NCBI RefSeq assembly: GCF_022458985.1
Contig: NC_061771.1
Coordinates: 22,331,501-22,395,500, forward strand
Source of the DNA: Mugil cephalus
Taxonomy: Eukaryota > Chordata > Actinopteri > Mugiliformes > Mugilidae
Length of the DNA stretch: 64,000 bases
Direction of reading: 5' to 3'
A model generated the notes under the pieces. It worked only from the letters and a program-made list of their open reading frames with translations, was not told the DNA's origin and did not search any database. Made by a program: the position numbers and the translations under genes. Below, piece by piece: positions 1-10,800 of the stretch (its first letter is position 1; each line of letters opens with the position of its first letter).

Positions 1-14
1 TGAATTGAACACGG

Positions 15-310
15 GTCTCCATTTAAAATAATTCCGCTGTGGCTATTTTTCACTCATCAATTATTATTGCGCTGTTTTCAAAGTTCACGCTGTATTTCAT
101 TCTTAAACATTCGCCATATCTGTGAAGAATAGAATCAGAACATCATGTTACGCGATACCAGCTGAATGACAAGACTTTACAGACACACTTTACAACTACT
201 GCACCCTTGTATTAAGATTTTACATTCTTAAAACTGCTGTAATCATGTTAACAGTATAAACTAATAAAACGGCCATATGCACTGCGTGTGGAGGACGCTT
301 AATGCATTGA
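15..310 (-). pseudogene. Relic of a lipocalin exon 3 plus flanking introns
   Basis: This stretch is a diverged direct copy of 13,575-13,815, which is exon 3 and flanking intron of the intact lipocalin gene in this window. The exon (about 62-124, minus strand) still reads YGEC, then a KYSV-type strand and an FENSAIII-type end, so its frame is open. The splice donor is broken: the intact gene has ACTCACC on the plus strand (donor GT), and here it reads ACTCATC (donor AT). Similarity fades near 310, and the other lipocalin exons were not found further right. It is best read as the remains of a tandem duplicate. The left edge of the window prevents a check of exons 4-6. Confidence 0.62.
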
Positions 311-1520
311 TTATCTCATATAAAATGATCATTCTTTAACTGGAGAGTAAAAAAACTGAATGTTGGTATTGTGTTGAGACTCACAGAGAATAAATTGGAG
401 ACATTTTAAGGGTGTAACTGCTCACATTGACCATATCAGGACTTCCAGGAAATGATAATAAAAATCCACTGGGAAGTCAAGGAATGTCCTGTGGCTCTGA
501 TCTGTTTCAGCACAAAACGTCACAAATCTTCAGGGAGATTTTGACTTGTGTGTATAATCACCAAAAGACCTGTTGATGTTATGGATCCATACATCCTAAT
601 GACTGATGAATGTGTGTGTGTCAAACCAGTGTGTTCACCTTAACCCCAGCAGGCTACAATGAAAAAAGTGCACTGAATACGTACAGTCAAACAATCAGTT
701 CAGCTCCAGTCAGTGACTTAAGCAATATTATAAGTAATATATAAGTAATATTGTGATTATACAACAATTACCAACAAAATAAAGTGTGTAATTAAATATA
801 TATTCATGTTGATGGACATTTTGCTCTCAAAATTTTGTTTTTTTTGCGAGCGTGCTTCCCGTTTCCATGGAAATAAATGGGGTCTGACTAATAACTGGAA
901 CACATCAGTCACGTCAGTAGACTCCTATGTGTAATTCTGTTCAGCTCTTCTTTTGTCACAGTTGTGAAAATCTACATCTTGCTTGGTGGTTTTCAGATAG
1001 TCCTGGAAACATCTGACTGCCCAAGACATTGATCTGGCCATGGTCCATTCATTCCTGGACAATTCCAGTTGATTCAGTTCTTTATCCGAAATAGGCACAA
1101 TTCTTTCTTTGTATTTTTTATTTTATTTTGGTTATTCTCATCCTCCTCCAACCATTCATCAAAACTGAGACCACCAAATAAATCGAAATTTACAACAAAC
1201 CAATCCATTTCGTAGTGTATTTTTCAGCTGCTTCCTGCTCCAGCTCTGACAGTTACAGTGTTACAGTGTTGGAGATGGATACAATGATGCCACAGACTTG
1301 ACAGAGCAACTGTTCTACCACAAAGTCTATCACGGGAGAGAGGGGACAGACTTGTACTGCTTCTGGTCCCCTGACAATTCGCTGGCACACATTCACATGT
1401 CAGCGGCTTTGATGACTTGACTTGAAAGGAAAAGAGTGGATGGGTGGTGTAAAACCATGGTACTTTCCCAACATTGTTTCTTGAATTTCAAGAAAGTGAA
1501 AGCTCTGTGACAGCCCCTTT
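311..1520. other. No gene recognised
   Basis: This is AT-rich, low-complexity intergenic DNA. Around 1,240-1,420 one plus-strand frame stays open for some 55 codons (contains HGREGTDLYCFW), but it has no convincing start, splice site or family match, so I do not call it a gene. Confidence 0.4.
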
Positions 1521-1632
1521 TTGAGTGTGTGCCAAACGGCTTCATTTGATCCCCAGAAACTTGCTTCAGTACGATTTGCGATCTGCGTTTTTCTCTTGGC
1601 TGTTCTGCATGTCCACCATGTGTCCAGCTGTG
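1521..1632 (+). pseudogene. Signal-peptide exon of the ICAM-like gene, start lost
   Basis: The open frame ends in a clear hydrophobic leader (FAICVFLLAVLHVHHVSSC) and then a good donor (G|GTGAGT at 1,633). The phase matches the acceptor at 4,526, giving SCDYTC across the junction. No ATG lies in this frame before the leader. The open frame begins at a TTG at 1,521, so the initiator appears lost or lies in another exon. Confidence 0.5.
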
Positions 1633-2480
1633 GTGAGTACAGAGTTGTCACCTTTATTGTCTTGAGTCTATTCTGTGTACAAAGTACTCAGCGATTTGCT
1701 TTGTAGGGTTTGCCTCGAAGACCTGCAGTTCATCTGCGTTTAATTTTTTTCTGCGTTTCCTTTGGGTATTCTTTCTCCTGTGATTGTGTTATTGCAGCGT
1801 GTTCGACAAATTTAGTAGTCATTAGCAGATGGTGACAACTCTACATCTTGAAAAAGAATAATCGGTGAAATCAGTGAAGATCAGATCTTTCTTACTGGCA
1901 TTGAGATGCATGGATGCACTGACCTGGATGTAACTGCACTGTAAAAAAAAAAAATCTTTAAAAAACGGTAAATTTCTGGCAGCAGGGGCGCCATAAAAAT
2001 ACCGTAAAATAACGGAAAATTACTTTCTCATATAAATACAGTTATTTTCCATAATTAAAATACAGGTTGTACTTGTTATTTTAACAAGATTTGCCGTATT
2101 TTCAGGTTGTTTTAACTTGTAATTAGAAACATTTCACATTTTAAAACAATTAAATCACCTAGAAATATGGTAAATAATAATGCTTACACTTACAGAAATG
2201 TGCTGTTATTAATCGGTTTTAATGACATTTTATGGGAAGAGATTGTATAATAATTTATATAACGTGTTCGACAAAGTTAGTTCTTTGTAACTGGCAGCTG
2301 GTGACTGTCCTACATCACAAAAAAGAATAATTGGACAAATCAGCGAAGATCAGATTTTTGTTTACATGAAATAGAGATGCACGGATGACTGCTACGATGT
2401 CCAGCTGTGGTGAGTACAGAGTTGTCATAAAAGTACACAGTGATTCGCTTTGTAGTGTTTGCTTCAAAGACTATCGTCCT
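1618..2480. repeat. Local duplication around the ICAM-like exon 1 donor
   Basis: The exon-1/intron-1 junction (1,618-1,725, with CCAGCTGTGGTGAGTACAGA) recurs at 2,396-2,475. The block 1,797-1,930 recurs at 2,267-2,395. The second copy keeps the donor but has lost the signal-peptide coding part. The arrangement suggests that part of a tandem array of this gene family was once here. A 330-bp AT-rich element (1,937-2,270) separates the copies. Confidence 0.55.
1937..2270 (+). mobile_element. AT-rich CACTGTAAAAA-type repeat, left copy
   Basis: The block starts CACTGTAAAAAAA and runs through GCCATAAAAATACCGTAAAA to an AT-rich end. It is found again in reverse complement at about 12,183-12,515, over its whole length. 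It has no coding capacity. Repetition within the window plus a conserved boundary suggest a non-autonomous DNA element; the superfamily is not identified. Confidence 0.6.
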
Positions 2481-2639
2481 GCAACTCATGACTGTCATAT
2501 GTACTTCACTGTTGTCTCATAATAAAGTCTTTGAACCTTTCAGGTGCCCGAACAATTCGACCACTCTTGGTTTGAACAGGTTTGGGTGTGCATGGCTGAA
2601 TGTCAGGTATGCTGGAGTGCTCATCATCCAGCATGTCTG

Positions 2640-4526
2640 ATTGTGACTGACAGACTCTTTCAGTGAGTCAGGATGTTAGTGTGTATGTTAACAGACTGGT
2701 GTTTAGCTGTAGTTTTGGTTAGTTTTCCCTGTTTGCTACCCTAGAACAATGGGCAAAGTGATTAGCCTATTGTCTGCTAAGTGCTACCACGGCCATTAAC
2801 ATAGTGGAGGATTTAGTGCTCTAATGCTCCTGGTTTGAGCTTTTATCGGCTGCACTGATGGAGCTTCAGAAGCTGCTTTACTCTACCGATAGGACATAGA
2901 ATAAACAAATGGAATAAATATATACATAAAATAATATATAATATATATTTATTCTGATATAATATGATATAAAACATCATTATCTTGCTGGCCTGATACA
3001 GTTTGCCTTGATAAATAGACAAGATGAAGCAGATGATGTGTTGTCAATTTCGCACTTGGTTTTCCAGATGAAACACCGAAGTCACTTACTCCTCTGTTTT
3101 TAATTATTTTATTATTATAATATATAATAATAATACAGGTTCTTCCCGTCCATCTTCAACTAAAACAGCCTTTCCTGGAGTGCAAAGGAGATTTTATATG
3201 TTTCTCTAATACACTGGGCTGATGACATATCCTGTATGCAGATTTCTTTATTTGCATGTTTGGGACTGAAGTACATTACTTTTATATTGTGATAATTAGA
3301 ATAAGTTACTAATGACATTGTTTCGCAGGTAACTAGCAGTTATACTGTATTACATTTTTATTCGTCTAAACACACATGGTGCGACTGCGTCACTGTGAGG
3401 CGTGGTGAAGATGGAAAGATCCCAAAAATTAAGCAGCAGAAGACTTGTGCCAAGGAAAAGGTGCCGTGTCGCTTGTTTGGGTTTTTTTTTAAAGGGTGAC
3501 CAGACTTACCCGATTTCTGGGGACAGTCCCGTTTAGGATGACCTGTCCTTTAGCTGTAGCTGTCTCTGAAAATGTCTACAATTTTAGCATTTTATGAAAG
3601 AGAAAAAAATGTGGCGCGCGGACTACAGTTATTACAGTGGCCAGTCGCACTGCTATTGACATTACAGACATAGAGGTTTTAATATGAATAAATATGTCAA
3701 AATAAAGTAAACTGTAATCGTCCCTGTTTCCACATCAGCAGGCAGTGCTAACACAGGGCCATGCCAACGTGTTTTACTACTGTGTGGGATTATTCTACTA
3801 TATTTACTCATCACAGTAAAATAGTCCTTCCTCAGTCAGTCGACTGCATTAGTTCCTGTCTCAACCAGTAGAAAGGTTATGAACACGTGTTTATGCATGG
3901 GAAATAAATACTGTGACATACTTTTTTGGGCATACCACCCAACCCTAGCTGCTGGTACAGTACAGTACTGATTTCATTTTGGGCATGTTTTGTCATACGT
4001 TACTTTATTTATTCCACTAAATATCTTTGTATTTGAAGATATAGGTCCAAGAGTTAGTAATGTTCCATGTGTGTCTTATTTAAAGAAGTCAGATAGATAT
4101 TCAGTCATTTTTTAGAGCTAATTTGTGATAGTGTTTATTTTCCACGTACATGCAATATCTATCCTGAACACAGTGTGTGTTTTACATTTGCCTCTGTTTT
4201 CTTCCGTTCTGTTGTTTTGTTGTGTGAATGATCTCCCAAAAGAGAGAAAGTGACAGAAATAAAGTTAAAGATGCATTTCCTGGATTTTGCCATTATTATT
4301 AACATTGAATAGTAATTGTGTGATAATGTCGTTATCGTGACTTTTTTGTCCATCATAATCGTGAAGTGAAAATCTGACATCGTGATAGTCCTAACATATA
4401 TATTTTGTATGGTTATTGTGTACGTATGTTTCAGTCTGTGGATTTAGTCGTACTTATACTACCAAGGAACTAATAAAAAACATGTCAGATATGAGGTATA
4501 AATACATTTTATTGTTTATTTTACAG
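2640..4526. other. Intron-like DNA of the ICAM-like relic
   Basis: No exon was recognised here. The stretch is AT-rich with TATATAA tracts near 2,925-2,980 and 3,110-3,130, and it holds one copy of a dispersed repeat (3,575-3,725). Confidence 0.45.
3575..3725 (+). repeat. Dispersed repeat, copy 1
   Basis: About 150 bp, including TTTTATGAAAGAGA and a TTGACATTACAGACA-type core, match 20,563-20,742 in the same orientation. The second copy carries an extra TTA microsatellite. No coding potential; family unknown. Confidence 0.5.
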
Positions 4527-4790
4527 ATTACACCTGTGCAGACAAACCCGTATTCACTCCATCCAGTCTGGTAGTGAAGTACGGAGGCCCGATCAGTGCC
4601 ACATGTGTTCAATGTAATAATTCCTGCCAGGGCGCCATAACTGGCATAGCGCATTCTCAGGGAAAGAAAACGGAAAGTTGAACTACGTTTGTGTGGACCG
4701 TTGACAGAATAACTGAATGGGACTCAACTATCACATGTTTTTACACTGCTGATAAACAGTGTTGTACTGACCTGAATGTAACTGTCTACC
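4527..4790 (+). pseudogene. ICAM-like Ig domain 1 exon with nonsense codon
   Basis: The acceptor is TTTTACAG at 4,519-4,526 and the donor GTAAGT at 4,791. The frame reads CADKPVFTPSSLVVKYGGP at the start and VWTVDRITEWDSTITCFY near the end, with paired cysteines as in ICAM first domains. The codon TGA at 4,679-4,681 interrupts it in the same frame on both sides, so this is a point nonsense and not a frameshift. Confidence 0.58.
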
Positions 4791-4955
4791 GTAAGTAAAC
4801 TTGACCAAAACACTTTTAACATTGATGGTTTTGTCATTTAGAGTCAGAATTTATTCTCTTTATTAGCTCAGATTAACAGTAGTTGCAGGGATGTATAGTC
4901 TCTAGTTTGCTTTGTGTGTCTCTCTACATCTTTGTCTTCATCCTTGTCTCCTCAG

Positions 4956-5269
4956 AACTTCCAAATGTGTCCATCAGCTTTGTCCATCACACTGAGCCAA
5001 TGGTTGAGGGTCATCAGTACCAGCTGCAGTGTACCGGGAAGAATGTAGCTCCTGTTAAACACCTTGTCCTTGTCCTATCCTGGATCAGCTTCAGTCTGAA
5101 AGTAAGGAACCCTATAAACCAGTGAATGAAACCTTCACTCTGAACATCACCGTTAGTAAAGAAGATAATGGAGCTCAGTTCTGGTGTGAAGCCAAACTAG
5201 AACTGGGACCTGAAGGACCACAACCCCCTCCAGTAGTGACATCAGAAAACATCACTGCTACAGTCAACT
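4956..5269 (+). pseudogene. ICAM-like Ig domain 2 exon with frame change
   Basis: The acceptor follows CTCCTCAG at 4,955 and the donor is GTGAGT at 5,270. The first part reads LPNVSISFVHHTEPMVEGHQ through [17 protein letters not shown]. The second part, in another frame from about 5,089, reads [20 protein letters not shown] and ends in [10 protein letters not shown]. About ten residues normally present between the two halves are missing, so a deletion that changed the frame is the simplest reading. Confidence 0.58.
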
Positions 5270-5624
5270 GTGAGTCTGACAAGAAAAAAAAAAAAAAATT
5301 GACACTTAAATTTAGATAGTGGCTCAGTGGCATGGAGACATCTTTTAACAAACACAGCACATGGGATCAGACGGCCGTTACACCCTCTTTAAACTGCTCG
5401 ATAATAATAAAACTCTCATGTGTGTACATGTCTGAGCAGGTTGTGTATTCGAGATTCAAGAAGCTTAAATTGGGCAATGATATTCTTACTTTGTGTGTTC
5501 CCTTCACTCAGCTAAAATAAACTTATTCTAGGCATAGAAAATATGAGATATAAGATCAGTCAGAGTATAAGGTGCAAGGTACAGTTAGTACCTTATATTT
5601 TCAGTTCATGTGTCATGTTGTTTG

Positions 5625-6015
5625 GTCTAAAACACAGGCGTTAAACACAGCCTGTGGTCCAAAACCGAACCAACAGAGGGTCTTATCTGGCCCACAGCAT
5701 TAATTTTTGCATAAATGACACAGAAGAACTGCAATTTTTCAATGAAAATAACTTCTGTTCCTAATTTGTCCACTGTTTTATTCAGAGAGGTGGACAGAAC
5801 ACAAGACTGAGACCCAGGACTAGACAGCAGACAGGAACGGGCCCAAACTACACTAAAACATTTTATCAAATGTAAACACTCTCCCAATTTACTTTTTCTT
5901 TTTTACTCTAAAACAAATGAAAACAGGTTATTTACAGGTTACTATGCCATAATGTTACTGGCCCGGCCCACTTCAGATCAAACTGGGCTGTACGTGACCA
6001 ACTAAAATGACACAT
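5625..6015. mobile_element. Degraded hAT-like fragment (tentative)
   Basis: The left end (ACACAGGCGTTAAACACAGC) and the inner GGCCCACAG and GGCCCGGCCCAC motifs resemble the ends of fish hAT-type elements that start CAGGxGTCAAAC. No target duplication could be confirmed. It lies in the intron before the threonine-rich exon. Confidence 0.3.
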
Positions 6016-6192
6016 CTGGTCTAACAGGATGTGTTTTGTCAGGCTGCTGAATGCTCAGGTCGACTGTATTATTATTATTATTGTTATACATTATACATTA
6101 TACATTATTAATGTATCATTAGTATCCATGGCTGCTTTGTGCCTCATCCAAAGATGCTGATTAACAAGCTTTAACTGTCTGTGTGTTCACAG

Positions 6193-6476
6193 ATACGGAG
6201 CCAACCACAACCATGGCCACGACCACGACCACAACAACTTCAGTACCAACGACAACGACAATGACAATGACAATGACAAAGACAACGACAACGACAACGA
6301 CAATGACAATGACAATGACAATGACAACGACTCCGATGACATCTGCAACAACATCCCCAGCAACTACAGCAACGCCAACCTCAGCAGCAACGACTATGAC
6401 GACATCTACCAACAGCCTAACATCACTTTACAGATCCACAGTGTGTTTTATGCTTCTGTTCTCTGCTCTTGTTTAA
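6193..6476 (+). pseudogene. Threonine-rich stalk and hydrophobic tail exon (ICAM-like)
   Basis: The acceptor is TTCACAG at 6,186-6,192. The exon encodes an almost pure Thr/Met/Pro/Ser stretch built from near-repeats of ACNACN and ACAATG, then the tail STVCFMLLFSALV and a stop at 6,474-6,476. A mucin-like stalk followed by a short hydrophobic end with no cytoplasmic tail suggests a GPI-anchor signal rather than a transmembrane helix. The exon itself is open; it is called a pseudogene exon only because the upstream exons are broken. Confidence 0.5.
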
Positions 6477-7188
6477 CAATATGACTGCACAGTTCATTTT
6501 CCACTTCAGCTCAATGATGTAAATCTAATTAGTCTCCTAAGCTCACCTGGAAACCTCAAGTTGTGTATAATGCAAATCCTCTGTAATACCACTAGATGAC
6601 ATTAGCTTTTTGGTGGACGTAGCTTTCATGTTTGTGCATATGCTGAATATTTTGTAATAACCAATGAGTTAGAGTGTCTTTATTTTCTAGATAACAGCAA
6701 TCTATCTGTCTGGTGATGTCAACTGTATAGTGTTGACTGTTTTATTGTATGCATGCTTATATATGTCGGCAACAGTATATAATTACATTTCCACAACTTT
6801 TAACAATGTATTGTACCGAGGTAAAAAAAAAAAAAAGAAAAGAAAAAAAGAACCACAACTTAAAAGAAGAGGTGTTTCTGTTGTCTATCTTTGTGGGTGT
6901 ACGTGTGTGTACATTTGTTAGGACCTTTACAGAAAGTGAGAACCCCCATTCACTCGCCAAAACATTAGGTCCACGAGTGATGTGTCGACTGTCAAAAGCT
7001 GTCATCATTCAGACAGAACAATGACTATCAGGTCAGCGTTGTTCTGTTCTCCTGAGGACACGTCTCCAGGATGAATAGAATCAAACATCTGGACTTAGAC
7101 AAGACTGAATGAAAGCTGATGTCCTCCACACCAGAAGAGAGGACAGTGCAGAAACTCCAGGAGACCTTCAGAGTCTCCACAACCACTG

Positions 7189-7570
7189 CACTGTAAAAAA
7201 AAAAAAAAAAAAAAAAAAGTAATATAACGGAATTTTACTGTTTATTTTTACAGATTATTTTTGTATTTTAAAAATACAGAAACAATCTGGACAATCAACG
7301 GAAAAATACTGCGATTTTACATGTAGTCACATGTACATGTAGTAGAAGTGTAAAATAACATGAAATCAATGTAACTGTTAAAATACGTGTGAAAACATTA
7401 TATTTCTGTTCTTTTACAAAAAAACAACAGAAATACAGATATTTATTGTTAAAATATGTTCACAAATGTATCGTAATTTTACAAATATTTGTCTTTTATT
7501 TAATGGAGTAAACTGTAAAATTCAACAAAACTTAAAAAAATAATAATTTAAAATTACTGAGAAATTAATA
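7189..7570 (+). mobile_element. AT-rich CACTGTAAAAA-type repeat, related copy
   Basis: It begins CACTGTAAAA with a long A run and continues with the same style of AT-rich sequence full of TTTTAC/GTAAAA words as the 1,937 element, but cannot be aligned to it throughout by eye. Probably another member of the same broad family. Confidence 0.4.
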
Positions 7571-7656
7571 GTAAAATAACTACTTAACACTGTAGGCTAT
7601 TGTGTGTGTGTATATATACAACCCAATGTAAATCAAAACGTCTTGAATTATTATTA

Positions 7657-7770
<114 letters not shown>

Positions 7771-7916
7771 CGTCTTGAACAAAACACGTGTAATCAGGAG
7801 ACATTTTACTGCTGCAACGTCTCCCTGCACAAACACAAACCTGAACGCGACATGTCATTGGAGTGCGTGCTTTGAAAAGTGCGGGTCCCGTTTGGATTGG
7901 TCGACAGAGACGGTTG

Positions 7917-7965
7917 GAGAAGAAGAAGAAGAAGAAGAAGAAGAAGAAGAAGAAGAAGAAGAAGA
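7917..7965. repeat. (GAA)n trinucleotide repeat
   Basis: About sixteen GAA/AGA units in an otherwise GC-richer patch (7,850-8,290), just before the ATG of the candidate exon at 8,010. Confidence 0.9.
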
Positions 7966-8009
7966 CATGCCATTGGCTATTGGGACACTGAACATCCGTC
8001 TTTGACGTT

Positions 8010-8104
8010 ATGCTCAACAAGGTCAACAACCACCACGCGGCTGTTCCCGTTTGGAGCAAACAGCAGCTAATGTCGAGGCTGGAGGAAGAACGAAGGCAGA
8101 AGGC
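8010..8104 (+). CDS. Possible first coding exon of an unknown gene
   Basis: An ATG at 8,010 opens a frame reading MLNKVNNHHAAVPVWSKQQL and then LMSRLEEERRQKASIKLKL. Directly after the RRQK codons lies GCAAGT, which is the consensus of the rare GC-AG donor class. The patch is GC-rich with several CG dinucleotides (including GGCCGGCGGCGGCG nearby), as in a promoter/first-exon region. I do not recognise the protein. It could be the first exon of the SAM-like gene that follows, whose next candidate acceptor is at 9,029. The short length and lack of a match keep confidence low. Confidence 0.28.
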
Positions 8105-9029
8105 AAGTATCAAACTGAAGCTGAGTAGTATTAGCTTTATTTACCACCATCCCTCTGACTTTACTCAGTCGACAAAACCAATCCGCTAGCATGTCGTCAA
8201 TTGAAATGTTAGCTAACTACGATGACAAAAGTATGGCCGGCGGCGGCGTCTTCACGTGGCGTCTGCCAGTGTTAGTCATAGATATGTATCTATGAGTGTT
8301 AGTAGTCAGCCAGACCAACCACTTTTTATTTTATTTACACTAACGTTAGCTTAGCACTTAACAGTGAGTCATTACGTTTACTTTTGTGAACTAACTGACA
8401 CAGGCAGAGAGAAAGAGGAACAACATTTGTTAAGAGCTGCAACAAAGAACAATAATCGATTATTAACCCTCTTCTACATTTTCACTAGTTTTTTGGCCAT
8501 AACTTTTACTGTGTGACATGAAATGGCATGATTTCTGGCTAGGATAGGAAGCTGGATTTTATGGAACTTGTCAAAATGTCAAAGTCTTCTTTCCAACCAG
8601 ACTGCTCCTACTCCTCCACATGCAGGTGTCGCTAATGAGACATTTTAAGTGGATTTTCTTCCAAAGAAGAGAGAACAAATGTTTTATAAATGATACTGAG
8701 ATTTGGTAATGGTTTACTTCAACCAATTACTCTTTCTTAAAACTAATATTTTCATCTTCCTCTTGCCTCTCACAAATATAGGAGGAGCGACCTACTCTAC
8801 CTTTTTCAAGGTTTTTCAAATTTTAATTTTGGTGCAACCCTAATCAGTGGTCAACATGAAATTCAAAACAATACTGAAAAATATGTAAAGGATAAGCTAA
8901 CGATCATCCTCTAGTTTATTGAGGGGAGATCTGCTAACACAGTTTAGATCGACTTTTTCACAACCAATAGCATTTTTTTTTGATTTTGGCAAATTTCATG
9001 ATTTATCTTTTTTTTCTCTCTCTCTGCAG

Positions 9030-10800
9030 ATAAGTGGTGAGAGTTGATTTCATGGCATAAACTGGTGGTTAAGAACTCCACTCCTTTCCATGCTGAACTG
9101 TACAGTGAAGCAGTGTGCTCCGCAGTAGGAGAAACCTTAGTCAAAGAACCTAATGTTGAGGAGCTACCGAAGTGCAGTGGAAAGGCACTCAGTACAAAAA
9201 GGGTCTTTCTGTGTTTAACCAAGGTGAGACACTTGAATTCAGACAGATTCAGCTCATGCTTGTGATGCAGGACCAGCACGTATACTTTGTTACACCTCAT
9301 GACATGTCCTATGTGCCAGCATTTGCATTGTATGAAGTGAAACAAGCATGAAATGTTGGAAGCCTGAGCAGAAACTAGATTACCACCATTCGCATGTGTA
9401 CAAGCTTTGTGGGAAAAGAGTAATTTCACTTAAGCATAGCATTCTTGACTCAGTCATCTGGAGTTTGAAAGATTAAAATCTGACAGTAACAGTATTTTTC
9501 ATCCCTTCTAGTCCTCCTAGTCATGGATGCAGAGAGTACGCTTCTCTTTCATCAAATCAGTGCCTAAACTGAGAGATCCTGAGCCTTTGCTGGAGCATCT
9601 GCAATGTTTAGGAGTTGAGGACCTGAGCTACCTGCAGGAGAGTGACCTTGTGTCTGTCCTCAGACCAGTTTAAGCCAGGAAACGTCTGTCACTGCTCAAA
9701 AAGACAAGTTTGTACGGAATAAACTTCCACATTAAAAAAAATGTGAATAGTCAAAATCTACTTATTAAGTCCACCTGTAGTAATCAATGCAGTCCAATAC
9801 AGCAGTTCTACTATGAATTATCCTTCAAAGAATCTTCTCTACATTTTTGTTGTTTTGAAAAAGGTGATGACTATACACTACACCTTGTTCATCATTGATT
9901 TCATAGTGGGTCTTAGTGGTGGTGTACTGCATTATATTGAGAAAGGAACAGTTTAAAATATATCAATGGCTACTGAGGATATAATTATGTTAGGTAATAA
10001 TATACCCAGAATGAGCTATGTGATGTCTGTGTTTAAATATTACTACTATCTGTCCTTTAAAAAGGCCAACAGCATGTCTTGGATAGTCCTCCAAGCAGCC
10101 AGAGCAACCAACAGTTGAGCAGAGCCAGTACCAGTACAAGTCCAGTAACACAGTCTGACCAGATGCCCCTCTCTGGTGAGTACATGCATCTGTTGCACAC
10201 AATTACTCTTTTGGGTTAGATGGGCTGAAAAATGACATAATCTACCTGTAACTTGGTGTAATATAGTACAACCAGCAGCAGTGAATTGACAGTGTGCTTA
10301 TAAATCAGTATCATCAGTTGGATCTATCTTCTCTAGATTCTGATTCGGTAGCAAATGATACACAACTAATGATGGGATGGGATTATGGGACGAACACAGG
10401 ATACTTTATCACAATGTACAGAAAAAAAATGACTTTTGTATCCAGCAGTAGCAATAGTTCCCCCAACAACAATATATTGTTCATTTAGTTCCCATGTATA
10501 GTCAGCCTGGTGTGTATTTTCTTTGTAGTGTGTTAGTTGAGATCTTGCAAGCTTGTCTGTCCCAAAGCAACAGTGTTGTCTATAGGGGGACTCGTGTGAC
10601 TGCTGTGGTGTTGGAAAAGGCTGTATCTTCTTGCACCTTTATCCTGGTCCTGCCTCTTAAACTGTTATTAGCTGTTATTATTTAATAACCGCTAATGTTT
10701 TCTGTCTTCTCTTCAGGTGGTTACTGCTCAGAAACAGCAACTTCACTACGATCAACAAGTAGTTCAAGTATGGACACCACACCTCGTCAACTGTATAGAG
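9030..10800 (+). pseudogene. Decayed gene with a SAM-like segment (SAMD3-like?)
   Basis: Candidate exons are: 9,030-9,223 (strong acceptor TCTCTCTCTGCAG, donor AAG|GTGAGA, no known domain); 9,511-9,702; about 10,062-10,173 (Gln/Ser-rich, ends PLSG before GTGAGT); and 10,717-10,800 (Ser/Thr-rich). The second reads KLRDPEPLLEHLQCLGVEDL, then LQESDLVSVLRPV, a TAA stop at 9,671-9,673, and ARKRLSLLK in the same frame. A normal member would read PVQARK, so CAA to TAA is likely. By recall this resembles SAM-domain segments of uncharacterised SAMD3-like proteins that are expanded in fishes. The last candidate exon is cut by a hAT insertion at 10,801. Function unknown; probably dead. Confidence 0.42.

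Larger units (their letters stand above)
1521..6476 (+). pseudogene. Decayed ICAM-like immunoglobulin adhesion gene
   Basis: Four exon-like blocks join in phase 1: a signal-peptide exon (to 1,632), Ig domain 1 (4,527-4,790), Ig domain 2 (4,956-5,269) and a threonine-rich stalk with a hydrophobic C-terminus (6,193-6,476). The wording of domain 2 ([20 protein letters not shown]) is typical of the fish ICAM/VCAM-like group as I recall it. Three faults argue against a working gene. No ATG is in frame with the signal peptide, an in-frame TGA sits in domain 1 at 4,679-4,681, and a frame change occurs in domain 2 between about 5,066 and 5,089. The splice sites are intact, so the decay looks recent. 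An assembly error or an unseen alternative first exon could explain part of it. Known members are cell-surface adhesion proteins of leukocytes or endothelium. Confidence 0.6.

Noticed and set aside
6161..6412. Val-rich minus-strand frame opposite the threonine-rich exon
   Set aside because: It is the complement of the ACN repeats, with no splice sites or family match; the plus-strand frame fits the ICAM-like gene phase.
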